Shown in pieces: positions 46,601 through 55,004 of a stretch of DNA of 64,000 nucleotides; within the stretch, counting starts at the first letter, position 1, and every line of letters starts with the position of its first letter. Under the pieces are notes generated by a model. That model saw only the letters and a program-made list of their open reading frames with translations, did not search any database and was not told the origin of the DNA. The position numbers and the translations under genes were made by a program. This DNA is from Microbulbifer harenosus (GTDB lineage Bacteria; Pseudomonadota; Gammaproteobacteria; Pseudomonadales; Cellvibrionaceae), in contig NZ_VANI01000018.1 in assembly GCF_005771435.1 (NCBI RefSeq), forward strand, positions 144,610 to 208,609, read 5' to 3'.

Positions 46601-47107
46601 GCTGGTGTATTTGAGCTGGATTGGTCGAAGATTCTCAAGCAATACGCCGATCCGCGTAAGAAAACCCTTTTCTCCAATTTTATTGATACGGGTGTTCTTA
46701 AGAACGAAGCTGACTTCCTTGATCTTCTAAATAGTGCGTCGCAGCTTGAAAAGGAGTCTTTACTGAGCGGGAGAGTAACGACGCTTCTGGCGGATGTACT
46801 TGGTATTGAAAACGCAGAAAGTCTCGATCCCAACTGCAATATTTATGAGTACGGATTGAATTCCTTGATGGCGCTCGAGTTCTCCAATCGTCTACAGGGC
46901 GTTTTGAAAGCGAAGATCTCTTCGACACTTGTCATGAAGTATCCAACCATTAATGGCCTGGTAGATTACGTTGTTTCTCATGTGGTGACTGCACCAGGTG
47001 CCGTCGCCTCAGCAGACACTTCGACAGAGCAAGAAACAAAAACAGTGATTGCAGGTAACGCGCTGCTGAATGTGGATGATGAAAACAACGTTGAGGTGGA
47101 ATGGTAA
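40667..47107 (+). CDS. Type I polyketide synthase module: KS-AT-DH-ER(degenerate)-KR-ACP
   Basis: This 2146-residue PKS has KS with Cys193 (DTACSSSL), HGTGTAVGDP and NIGHSEATAG; AT with Ser653 (GHSAGE) and YHSPVM rather than the usual HAFH or YASH signature; DH with His957 (DGHKVAEDVVYP) and Asp1121 (LLDGAFQ); an ER-like region (about 1430-1655); KR with TGGLGGLG (about 1760) and Tyr1905 (NYAAAN); and ACP with Ser2066 (GLNSLMAL). The ER nucleotide loop reads VLIYGGDSAAAHAA, losing the normal glycines, so it is probably inactive. The module should produce an alkene chain unit. ATG 40667 has AAGG 6-7 bases before it. It overlaps the NRPS gene as TAATG. Confidence 0.92.
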   Translation: MSDSYTQLEPRGNDHNIMENDIAIVGMSCRLPGNVNNPESFFAFLLDGGDGIVEVPGDRWENSAYYDQDKDKPNKMYVNQGGFIKNIDLFDPQFFGISPKEAPHLDPQHRWLLELAYEVFENAGMKASELKGSNTAVYIGQFMHDYEQVQLSSSAHKLMTSHSATGPSMTLTANRISYTFDFTGPSVSLDTACSSSLVALDLACKAILTGDSDMAIAGGVNILLRPELTMSICKASMLSPDCRCKSFDAAANGYVRSEGAGLVLLKKREAAERDGDNILAVIKATGVNQDGQTIGITVPNGESQKALLKKSLQRAGLSPSTIQYAEAHGTGTAVGDPIEVNALGEVLGDRSIDTPSCVVGSVKSNIGHSEATAGVAGLMKTVMAMRAGRIPQNIHYHTPNPAIDLEKLNVRIADKQIDWPDTDGQPRRAMVNSFGFGGTNANVILQQAPAIKPAPATQAPVVNGEIKLLLISHKTESGLKQQAQKMAGYLQQDLLDRDDADALLHHVCYTSAIKREHFKHRLVVSGDSVSAMIAGLEDFVEGRASGSYIQSPAEESPAKKPCFVFSGMGPQWSGMGRRLYQSEPVYRAALDRCSEALSHYTGWSLVDAIFNSQDQEEIHQTCIAQPAIFATQVALSELLASWGIEAGCIVGHSAGEVGAAYIAGALSFDDAIKVIYHRSQLQHTTEGMGKMLAVGLSEANLVPYLAGLDEKVSIAAVNSEEAITLAGDAEALARIAEQLDEQGIFARFLSVGVPYHSPVMDQLKAPLQEALTGIVVHTPTTPLYSSVSAKPTCEGDWGAAYWPENVREPVRFKDAIENIFNDGYTTFIEISPHPTLISSITSSLKQCRVVSTLNRKHADDVILQHTLAAMHAKGILVNWSALYPNAGCLMPLPNYVWQHASYWSEADDVKQARLKNIQLGAGYAEPVHPLLGSPLKTSAPAWQKTVDLHEIPFLDGHKVAEDVVYPGAAYIESALAMARLRHGRNDITLENLEFIRACFIDKDNPAQFESRLLEGEYEFEINALDTSSNWITYCRGGISALAKQAPRGQVNLEEITQRLSRHMDKSAFYGHCHALGLCYEDAFQLVEQAWYVDDECVVEVRPQSAIIDTGADYLLHPVLLDGAFQGLFPTVQKGYLPVKIGALHFHQAPGAHFYCHLVTDYKDEHRIVGHLTLFDKDGNILVEVDSIELRAHQPVESGDADKAIEYDYFWERMPLNTDHAASNNGVWVVFADNQGIADKLVSTLAAKDVAVHVVPATTEINGPDDFLPALRAVNNQCAGILYMWGIDNPNCEEQSSEEVLASCRVTSVIPMYLVQAMNKLDWPNALKLFFVTQGVHRLGGDTHLPQPSQGALWGFARVLASEHAEYSVSLLDLADTVDDSLIHTLADHLQSDQYEQETALRAGERYVGRLRKVNAAILDEYADGETVIDASDGYQVTSYSDQGIASVRLHALRIPPLDDNQVRVRVRAAGPDQGSILAGVVEAVGSSVKAWSRGENVIVLGEKTRASHVHITTDSLIPLPAGLSYIQAVAVGEHFSVAYYALNELAILRAGEKVLIYGGDSAAAHAAAQLACAKNAKVYAAADTEEKRQRLSATGVLRVLDSSTYECSSQLMEALHCDEGHTNFDVVLNFEEGIGYEKVSTLIDDFGRFVDLRKTATGCGRSFIENLTKKNASYHRANTHDLARKHPERYRCLIQEAVDAFAKISNQFSQNLIDVHVVGMDGNTELPKSEPIPTVLDFNAAKVTAARGINPDLIKADKTYLVTGGLGGLGLVMLDWLVSSGATSVALTGRSTPNENAQQKIAEAQSRGVDVHIVRADVSDARAMGDALSALKTSDKPLAGIVHSAGVLSDGVIAQQTEEQFQRVLAPKVSGTWNLHTLTKDIDLDFFVCFSSIASLVGWSGQSNYAAANAFMDTLAFHRRALGQPALSVNWGPWAEAGMAASLDERDIRRMKDAGMTPLSPESGVRSMTRLLAHHVPQAGVFELDWSKILKQYADPRKKTLFSNFIDTGVLKNEADFLDLLNSASQLEKESLLSGRVTTLLADVLGIENAESLDPNCNIYEYGLNSLMALEFSNRLQGVLKAKISSTLVMKYPTINGLVDYVVSHVVTAPGAVASADTSTEQETKTVIAGNALLNVDDENNVEVEW

Positions 47108-50100
47108 TGCGCGAGATAACCGCTGTAATTGAGCAACTCACCAGCGCAGGCGTCTACATCTTCGCTGAATCTGGAAAGCTCAAGACAAAATGTCCAAAAG
47201 AGAAGCTGACACCGCACGTTGTCGCGCTGATAAAGAATAACAAGGATGGGCTTCTTCGCTATCTCGCGCGTCAAGATTCTTCAAGTAATGACATCGATAT
47301 CAAAATCAGGCGCCGCGCCCTACGTTCAGCACCGCAGTCATTCTCGCAGCGACGGCTGTGGCTTCTTGACAAGATTGAAGGAGGTAGCCCTCAGTACAAT
47401 ATGGCGCGCGTACTGCGTTTTAGCGGAGAGCTTGACATCTCCGCCCTGCAAAGGAGCTTCGAGACGCTCATTCAGCGTCATGAGAGCCTGAGAACCACAT
47501 TTCGCATGAATGGCGAGCAAGTTCCAGTTCAGGAGGTTCACGACGCTGCTGAGTTCAGTATCCCTACTCACGATATCTCCCAGCTCGCGGACACCGATCG
47601 CGAGACTGAAATGGCCCGGTTGATCGCCTTTGAAAGCACCAAGCCATTTGACCTGAATTGCTCTCCGATGCTACGCGCTAGTTTGATCAAGCTGGGCAAA
47701 ACTGAACATGTACTGTTATTTACAATGCATCACATTTCCTCCGATGGATGGTCGATTGGATTGGTGATGAAAGAACTTAGCACGCTCTATAGTGCCTACG
47801 TTCTTGGCGCGAACAATCCCTTCCCGCCACTGGAAATTCAGTACTCAGATTACGCGCAATGGCAGCTGGACAACCTGCAAGGAAGCGAGCTTGATCGACA
47901 AATCGGTTACTGGAAGAAAAAACTGTACGGTCTTCCTGCCGTGCACAATCTGCCTCTAGATGGTCATCGCCCCCAGAAGCAAAGTTTCGCGGGATCAACC
48001 CATGTTAGCTATATCGATAAATCGGCTACGGCAGCGTTGCGCACCCTGTGCCAGCGGCAGGGTGCAACGCTTTTCATGGGCTTGCACGCAGCATTCTCTA
48101 CGCTTCTCTCCCGCTACAGCAGGGAGCACGATATCGTCATTGGCACGCCGGTCAGTAACCGCGAGCAGACACAGGTCTCGGACCTGATCGGTTTTTTCGT
48201 CAACACGCTGATATTGCGCACTGATTTTTCTGGCAGGCCTACATTCAATCAGTTACTGGAGCAGTGCAAGACCACCGCCCTGGAAGCGTATGAGCATCAG
48301 CAGATTCCATTTGAAGTGCTGCTGGAAGAACTAAAGCCTGCTCGCAGCCTAGCGTACAGCCCCCTTTTTCAGGTCATGTTAGTGTTGCAGCCTGTCGCCC
48401 TGAAAGAAATTGACCTGCCGGGAGTGAAGGTCAGTTTCGAAGGAAGAGAAACACAAGTCTCAGTATATGACCTGACGCTGAATGTTACTGAGAACGAAGC
48501 CGGTATGGAGCTGGAGTGGGAGTTCAATAGCGATCTTTTCGAGACTGAAACAATTACACGGATGTCGCAACACTTCGATTACTTGCTGTCGGGACTTGTG
48601 CGTCAACCCGCGACCCCCATTGACGAAATTCCGCTCCTGTCACCCAGTGAGCAACAGGACTATGCTACCCGCTGGAACCCGGCCTACACAGAGTATCCAG
48701 ACAAGGATTGTATTCATACCCTGTTCGAAGCACAGGTACAAAGCTCACCTGACGCGGTGGCGCTGATTTTCGATAACGTAGCAGTCAGCTACGCAGAACT
48801 GAACAGCCGCGCCAATCAGCTTGCGCACCTCCTTATCACGGAACATAAAATCGAGCCAGACACCCGAGTTGGTATTTGCCTTGAGCGCTCGCTTGACATG
48901 GTGCTGGCCATGCTGGCGATTCTAAAGGCGGGCGGTGCCTACGTACCACTGGACCCCGCATATCCCCGTGCACGACTGGCGTACATGGTTGACGATGCGA
49001 ACCTGAATACGGTGGTCGTGCAAACGTCAACTCAGGAATGCATACCACTTACGGAGGTGCGCGCACTATGCCTGGACGATGTGTCGACGGCGGCAGCGGT
49101 GGCGCAGTGCCCGGGGAGCAATCCCACCAGGGAGCTCACTGGCGCTGATCCCAAGAGCCTCGCTTACGTCACATACACATCCGGTTCCACCGGCGCGCCC
49201 AAAGGGGTAATGGTTGAACACGCCAACATCGTCAATTTCCTGACAAGTATGGCCGTAGCTCCGGGCTTAACTTCTGTGGATTGTTTGTTGGCTGTCACGT
49301 CTATCTGCTTTGATATTCACGGTCTAGAGATTTTCCTGCCTTTGATTCGCGGAGCAAAGCTAGTACTTGCCTCAAAAACTGATGCGAGCGATCCCGAGCG
49401 GATCAAACGCAGTTTGCGCCAGCACAAGGTTTCGATCATGCAGGCAACTCCAGCGACCTGGAAAATGTTGATCGAATCAAATTGGCAGGTCGAGCATCCA
49501 ATAAAGATACTTTGTGGCGGCGAAGCGCTGACTAAGCCACTTGCAAAAGCTCTGCTGCGCCGGCCCGGTATATCACTCTGGAATATGTATGGGCCTACAG
49601 AGACGACAATCTGGTCTTGCGTAAACGAAATAGGTTACGACGACGAACGCATACTTGTCGGTCAACCTATCGCCAACACTCAGGTTTATATCGCTTCAGA
49701 TGACATGACACTAGCGCCTATCGGAGTTCCCGGAGAGCTGCTCATCGCTGGGCACGGCGTAGCCAGAGGGTATCTGAATCGGGAAGAGTTAACTCGGGAA
49801 AGGTTTATTCACAATCCATTTCGCAGTGAATCGGAAAAAGGGGGAAGTGGGCGACTGTATAGAACAGGTGATCTCGCTCGCAGGCTCTCCGACGGAAACA
49901 TTGAGTTCCTGGGGCGCATGGATCAGCAAGTTAAGGTTAGAGGATTTCGCATAGAGTTAGGCGAGATTGAAGCGACACTAATATCTCTATCTGAGGTGAA
50001 AGATGCTGTTGTTGTCACTCACTCTATTGGCGAAAGCGAACCCATGCTAGTGGCGTATGTCGTTAGCGAGCAACAATCACATAGTGAACAGGAGATAGAC

Positions 50101-53100
50101 CTTAGCGGGCGGTTGCGCGATCACCTAACACTTCGTTTGCCCCATTACATGATTCCAGCTTTTATTGTGCGCTTGGATGCGTTGCCTTTGACCGCAAACG
50201 GCAAAATTGACAGGAACGCCCTACCTAGTCCAAATGTAGTACTCAATGAAGAAGAATTTAATGAGCCCACGACAGAGTGTGAGAAAGAACTGGCCGAAAT
50301 CTGGAAAAGCGTTCTGAAAATCAAAAAAGTGAGTGCAAACGACCAGTTTTTCGATATTGGAGGAGATTCGATCAGTGCGATACGCCTGATCAGCCGAGTA
50401 GAGGACTTAGGGGCAACCTTAAGTGTCCGCGATATATATGAATTTCCGGATCTCTCGGCGTTGGCACGCCATGTTGAAAAACAACGCCGGTCCAACGTAG
50501 AGACAGGTAGCCGAAGTCCCGTTACCAGCATGGGCGAGCAAAAACTGTTACCCAAGCAGTTGCAGCTTCTCAATGCCGACAACGGCATTGACGGAGATCT
50601 GATTGACTATATTTTATTGGATGCTCCACAAGCCCTCGATAATGACTTTCTTCTGGCGTGGCTGATGGCGATGCACGAGTGCCATCCAGTGTTGAACGTA
50701 CGTATTTTGGCACCAGATAGCCGAACAGACACCTATTGTGGTAAGGATTGGAAAGCTGTTTATCAGCAACTCGACCTCGCAGACATTCAGTCAAGGATTC
50801 ATGTTGCGGATGTGAGCAAGCTATCTGCCGAGGAAAAGGAAGACTACATCTCAGCGCAGAAACAAGCTTTGCAGCAGTCACTGACCTCCATTGGCGGACC
50901 AATGCTGGAGGTAGTGCTGATCAAAGATGACGAAAGTACTGGTAAGCCTCACTTGCTACTGGGCATTCAGCGTTTGTTACTTGATCGAGCATCAATTGGA
51001 GTCCTTCTGGACGATCTGGAGTCGGCCTATCAAGACTATCTGAATGGCGGAAAAATCGCTCTTTCGAAAAGTACTTTTTCATACCAGGAGTATGGGGAAT
51101 CTGTTAAAAAACTTGAACAAAGCAAACATCTGCTTGCCAAGCGTGACACTTGGCTAAGTATTCTACGCACACCCAGTGAAAGCCTGTGCGTTGAAGATTT
51201 AACGCGAGAGCCGCCAGTAGAAACCCGTTTTACGTCTACCACCCTAAGCGATAAACACAGTGCAATTCTGTTGACACACAGCATAGAGATGCTGAATGCC
51301 ACGGTGGAGGAACTTGTATATTCTTCGTTAAGTCATGCCATTTACTGCTGGCGGGGGACCGAACTTACGCTTCGTATCGATGTAGAGAGATCCGACAGGC
51401 TGGACTCCGCAAAAGATAAGAACATGAGACGTCTGCTCGGTACGTTTGAGTATACATACCCCACTGTAGCCCAATGTTTGCCATTCGGTGGTGTGAAGAG
51501 AGTTCCTGAAAAATCCTCGTCCGAAATCGGGAGAATTTCACGGCAAGGTCTCGATTATGGACTTATTTCACAAGCATACGGCGATAGGCAATTCAAAGAT
51601 CAGGCAGCGTCAAATCAGGCCGAAATTTTCTACAAATACCACGGACAAATCGATCCATCCCTCCGGTCAGAAAATTTCGAAGTTATCGAAGGGATGTCAC
51701 TCAGCACGCTGGAGCCGAGAAGCGCAAAGTCCTATATGCTTTCGCTTAACGTCGCGATTGTAGGTGGCAGAATTCATTTGATAGCAAATTACTCAAGAGG
51801 CATTACTAACACTGAGGCGCGTAGACTACTGGACGATCTGGAAAATCAGCTGAATCAATACGTCAACTACATTTCCGATCACCTACCCGACAGCACCAGT
51901 CTCAGTTGCTCGCCAGTGCTTATGGCACCAACCGTGCGCTATCTTTTGGAGAATCAAAAGTGGCGAACACATTTCAACGTAAAGTTCATGATGGGCTTTC
52001 GGAAGAGCAGCTTTAATATGGCACTGCTTGAGGAAAGCTTTAATCGACTTGTTGAGCGTCACGATGGTCTACGTTTCCGAATAGTTCAACAGGACGAGAC
52101 TTTCTCCCAGCATATCGCACCAAAGGGCATACGTTATCGCTTTGAAGAAATTGATTTGTCTGCATACGATGCCCGCGAAGGAGTCGCAAGGCTTGAAGCA
52201 GCCGCAAACAGGCTGCATCAATCATTTTCATTCTCTCTAGATCAGCCTTTGTTCAAAGTGGCCCACATCAAACTGAATAAAGATCTCGGTGATCGCTTGC
52301 TACTGATTTTCCATCATATGATTGTTGACGGCGCCTCAATACGATCGATTGTCAAGGAACTTTACGTAGGATACAGCATTCTGCTGAACCAAGCTCAGAT
52401 TGAAATACCCGGATCCTCCTCAGTCTCATGGCTGGAAAACTACTACGATGCGTTTGATCGCGCGGATAGAGATCAGGAACTCACTTTCTGGAAAACGATG
52501 CCCTGGGATGAACTCGCTTCGGTCAAGTACCTCAAGGACGCCGATACACTTGCTCGCGGGCGGGAGAGTACTTCTTCTCAAAATATCCCGCTACTAGATG
52601 GGAGGGAATCCGAAAAGCTTACCAACTTGATAGCGAGAGATGGTAGTTCATTACTGTTTGAAGCGTTGATTCTCGGTTTCTATCGCGCATTCAAGCCACG
52701 CCTGACGTCCACGCGAGTGCTGATGGAACTAGTGAATGACAACCGTGGAGTTAGCTCTCTTGGGAAAATGTCACGCAACATCGTTGGCAATGTCACGAGC
52801 AATGATTTCTTGCTCTTTGATTTCTCCATGGAGGATCAATGCGGACTGTTGGAAACGCTCGAGAACCTACGCGAGCAGCGGCTCGGCTTTAAAGCCAGAG
52901 AAAAGAGCTTGATGACGCTTCTGTATGGTGAAAACAGGGCCTATTTTAACCAAGATATGTCGACATATTTACCGTTGATCGGGCTTAATTTCATGGTCGA
53001 AGAGAGAGATCGCAGTTCTAGTTTGAAGGATGATATGCCTTCCTATATCTGGCCGGCGGTCGAGGGCACGGGCAATTTTGAAAGCCGCGAACTTGATGGA

Positions 53101-53304
53101 GTTCGTACGCATGCAATGTTCGTAGGCGTTGTTCTCGTGCCAGGAGAGGGACTCAGCGCAAAAACAGATATTAATCAAGGAGCATTACTTAACATTGAGG
53201 CGGAGCGAGTACTACAAGAGTATCAGTTGGCAATGAAGAACATGGTTCACAGACATGCAACGCCCCTTAACTCCAACTACGCCGCGGTAGAAACAACCGC
53301 GTAG
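47107..53304 (+). CDS. Non-ribosomal peptide synthetase: TubC docking-C-A-PCP-C(degenerate)-C
   Basis: This 2065-residue NRPS starts with a TubC-like docking domain (about 1-60). A C domain has HHISSDG at 208-214. The A domain has YTSGSTGAPKG near 690, GPTETTIW, YRTGDLAR and NGKIDR. A PCP carries Ser1088 (GGDSIS). A condensation/epimerisation-like domain (about 1145-1560) follows, in which HHxxxDG is replaced by IQRLLLDRAS, then a second condensation domain has HHMIVDG at 1736-1742. There is no thioesterase or reductase at the end. The A-domain pocket residues I align (D I L Q L G M I W K) fit glycine as I recall the code. The ATG at 47107 is the better start; 47101 is also possible. Confidence 0.9.
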   Translation: MREITAVIEQLTSAGVYIFAESGKLKTKCPKEKLTPHVVALIKNNKDGLLRYLARQDSSSNDIDIKIRRRALRSAPQSFSQRRLWLLDKIEGGSPQYNMARVLRFSGELDISALQRSFETLIQRHESLRTTFRMNGEQVPVQEVHDAAEFSIPTHDISQLADTDRETEMARLIAFESTKPFDLNCSPMLRASLIKLGKTEHVLLFTMHHISSDGWSIGLVMKELSTLYSAYVLGANNPFPPLEIQYSDYAQWQLDNLQGSELDRQIGYWKKKLYGLPAVHNLPLDGHRPQKQSFAGSTHVSYIDKSATAALRTLCQRQGATLFMGLHAAFSTLLSRYSREHDIVIGTPVSNREQTQVSDLIGFFVNTLILRTDFSGRPTFNQLLEQCKTTALEAYEHQQIPFEVLLEELKPARSLAYSPLFQVMLVLQPVALKEIDLPGVKVSFEGRETQVSVYDLTLNVTENEAGMELEWEFNSDLFETETITRMSQHFDYLLSGLVRQPATPIDEIPLLSPSEQQDYATRWNPAYTEYPDKDCIHTLFEAQVQSSPDAVALIFDNVAVSYAELNSRANQLAHLLITEHKIEPDTRVGICLERSLDMVLAMLAILKAGGAYVPLDPAYPRARLAYMVDDANLNTVVVQTSTQECIPLTEVRALCLDDVSTAAAVAQCPGSNPTRELTGADPKSLAYVTYTSGSTGAPKGVMVEHANIVNFLTSMAVAPGLTSVDCLLAVTSICFDIHGLEIFLPLIRGAKLVLASKTDASDPERIKRSLRQHKVSIMQATPATWKMLIESNWQVEHPIKILCGGEALTKPLAKALLRRPGISLWNMYGPTETTIWSCVNEIGYDDERILVGQPIANTQVYIASDDMTLAPIGVPGELLIAGHGVARGYLNREELTRERFIHNPFRSESEKGGSGRLYRTGDLARRLSDGNIEFLGRMDQQVKVRGFRIELGEIEATLISLSEVKDAVVVTHSIGESEPMLVAYVVSEQQSHSEQEIDLSGRLRDHLTLRLPHYMIPAFIVRLDALPLTANGKIDRNALPSPNVVLNEEEFNEPTTECEKELAEIWKSVLKIKKVSANDQFFDIGGDSISAIRLISRVEDLGATLSVRDIYEFPDLSALARHVEKQRRSNVETGSRSPVTSMGEQKLLPKQLQLLNADNGIDGDLIDYILLDAPQALDNDFLLAWLMAMHECHPVLNVRILAPDSRTDTYCGKDWKAVYQQLDLADIQSRIHVADVSKLSAEEKEDYISAQKQALQQSLTSIGGPMLEVVLIKDDESTGKPHLLLGIQRLLLDRASIGVLLDDLESAYQDYLNGGKIALSKSTFSYQEYGESVKKLEQSKHLLAKRDTWLSILRTPSESLCVEDLTREPPVETRFTSTTLSDKHSAILLTHSIEMLNATVEELVYSSLSHAIYCWRGTELTLRIDVERSDRLDSAKDKNMRRLLGTFEYTYPTVAQCLPFGGVKRVPEKSSSEIGRISRQGLDYGLISQAYGDRQFKDQAASNQAEIFYKYHGQIDPSLRSENFEVIEGMSLSTLEPRSAKSYMLSLNVAIVGGRIHLIANYSRGITNTEARRLLDDLENQLNQYVNYISDHLPDSTSLSCSPVLMAPTVRYLLENQKWRTHFNVKFMMGFRKSSFNMALLEESFNRLVERHDGLRFRIVQQDETFSQHIAPKGIRYRFEEIDLSAYDAREGVARLEAAANRLHQSFSFSLDQPLFKVAHIKLNKDLGDRLLLIFHHMIVDGASIRSIVKELYVGYSILLNQAQIEIPGSSSVSWLENYYDAFDRADRDQELTFWKTMPWDELASVKYLKDADTLARGRESTSSQNIPLLDGRESEKLTNLIARDGSSLLFEALILGFYRAFKPRLTSTRVLMELVNDNRGVSSLGKMSRNIVGNVTSNDFLLFDFSMEDQCGLLETLENLREQRLGFKAREKSLMTLLYGENRAYFNQDMSTYLPLIGLNFMVEERDRSSSLKDDMPSYIWPAVEGTGNFESRELDGVRTHAMFVGVVLVPGEGLSAKTDINQGALLNIEAERVLQEYQLAMKNMVHRHATPLNSNYAAVETTA

Positions 53305-53439
53305 TTTAGTTGCTTAACCAAGCGAACCCATCCGTTGGTGTTGCACATAAACTGCAATTACCTGTTTATTGAAAGTGCGAAGGTAAACTCGGCCACCTTT
53401 TCACTGGCATATAGAATAAGCGCCGAAAAATGGTTGGTT

Positions 53440-54948
53440 ATGTTAACTACAGTAAAGTATTGCTTCGTCGGGTTGGTGCTCGCAGCTTCTTCGCTCACTT
53501 TTGCTGCCGATAATTTTCAGAATGGCAGTGACACCAGACAGGGCCATAGGGATCTAAATGACCTGAATGAAATCAAGAGAGTCGTCAAGCAGCTGGCAAA
53601 ACCATTTAATAAGAATGCTGAAAGCGTTCTGTACGCAGAAAATCTACAGGATCCAATTTCGGATTATGAGACGATTTTGCCTAACAATAGTAAATGGGTA
53701 ATACCGCCGTTGGAGAAGGCCATATTAGCGGCCTATCTGGACAATCCTGGAGACGTAAATCTAAGTCAATTGAATGCTGCATTTCATTTACTCCGTGCGT
53801 CTGTATTTTCGCAGAATGGCGGAGTTCATGAAGGCCCTACTGTTCGCAAACTGCAACATACTATCTATGCTCAGTACTTCCTGCATCGCTCAAGGCAACT
53901 CGGTTCAGACGCCCCCTGGATAGAGCGCTCTCTGGCCATAACCGAGACACGGCTTTCGCAGTGGTTACCTGTGGATAATCCGCTAGATCATAGCTACGGC
54001 TCCTACTCTCAGAACTTTTTTCTAGATGCATTCACAAAGAACGAATACGAGCGTCACGAAGCGAACCACCTACTTCTGAAAGAAGTGCTTGACAACCCTG
54101 TCAACCTGAAAACGAATTTGTATGTGGCCGCAGTCAACTTATGGATTAGTGGCGAGTCCGGATATGACGACCCTACCGTTCTGTATGGCTATCTACTTTC
54201 GGCCTATTTTGGTGAGCGTACTCAATTTCTGGCACAGATTGCTGAAGCAGCCTGGTCCGAGAATCCTGAGAACAACCCGCTTTTTCGTCTTGCCAATGAA
54301 GTCGGCTTCTTTACCATTCCTAACCGACGCTGGTTGACAGCCTTACATGGCGATAACGAAGCCAAAGATTCAGTATATATAGAACTAGAGCAGTGGTTTT
54401 CGCGTTTCCCGCAATTGTATGGATTTCCCTACGCGGCCGCCCCATTTGTCGATCCTGAGAGATTTTCTGATGGAATGTCAGCCTACTTCTCCAGCATCGA
54501 CGCGTGTAGCAATGATTTCATTCTACCCTGCGGCGACACGCCAAAGGCGCCTTACAACCGGCTTGCCTATACTCTATTGGGTGCCGATTACCTTTTGAAA
54601 GCTGGCGATCTGAATACCGCGCACGGTTTTCTCAGTTTCCGTTGGTTGCTTGGCGATTCGTTCGACAGCTGGCTTCTCGGGCAGAATTCATGGTTGCACA
54701 GAGAAGCTAATGCGGAAGAAATCCTCGCCCGCTACCAGAACCATGACCCTTCTGACGATCCGGTTAATGTTTTTATAAAACGCCAGAAATGGGGCGTTTC
54801 AACCACCTGCCAGCTCTGTCATCAACAACAAGGCAAGTACATTCCCAGCGAGACCGTCTATATACCGTCGCCGGTCGATGAGCAGAGATTATTCATTGGC
54901 AATTGGCCAGAGTATACCGTTAGTTGGTTCGGTGAACGCATTCAGTAA
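53440..54948 (+). CDS. Exported 502-residue protein with one C-terminal CxxCH haem motif (copy A)
   Basis: From ATG 53440 this is 502 residues with a signal peptide (CFVGLVLAASSLTFAA). Helical repeats follow (HLLRASVF, HTIYAQYFLHRSRQLGSDAPW), and one haem-c-like site CQLCH lies at 457-461. Its paralogue at 56466 is also 502 residues with CQLCH at the same number, and both contain DPISD-ET, GNWP and YDDPT(V/I)LY. That agreement fixes the start; the frame is open upstream to 53335. I know no named family. They flank an exporter in the same operon, so they are likely part of the natural-product system, perhaps a periplasmic redox or maturation step. Confidence 0.75.
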   Translation: MLTTVKYCFVGLVLAASSLTFAADNFQNGSDTRQGHRDLNDLNEIKRVVKQLAKPFNKNAESVLYAENLQDPISDYETILPNNSKWVIPPLEKAILAAYLDNPGDVNLSQLNAAFHLLRASVFSQNGGVHEGPTVRKLQHTIYAQYFLHRSRQLGSDAPWIERSLAITETRLSQWLPVDNPLDHSYGSYSQNFFLDAFTKNEYERHEANHLLLKEVLDNPVNLKTNLYVAAVNLWISGESGYDDPTVLYGYLLSAYFGERTQFLAQIAEAAWSENPENNPLFRLANEVGFFTIPNRRWLTALHGDNEAKDSVYIELEQWFSRFPQLYGFPYAAAPFVDPERFSDGMSAYFSSIDACSNDFILPCGDTPKAPYNRLAYTLLGADYLLKAGDLNTAHGFLSFRWLLGDSFDSWLLGQNSWLHREANAEEILARYQNHDPSDDPVNVFIKRQKWGVSTTCQLCHQQQGKYIPSETVYIPSPVDEQRLFIGNWPEYTVSWFGERIQ

Positions 54949-55004
54949 TTTGACGCAGTTCTATTGATCAGCCGCACAAGTTAAGTATAAGGCGGTGGTA
55001 ATTT

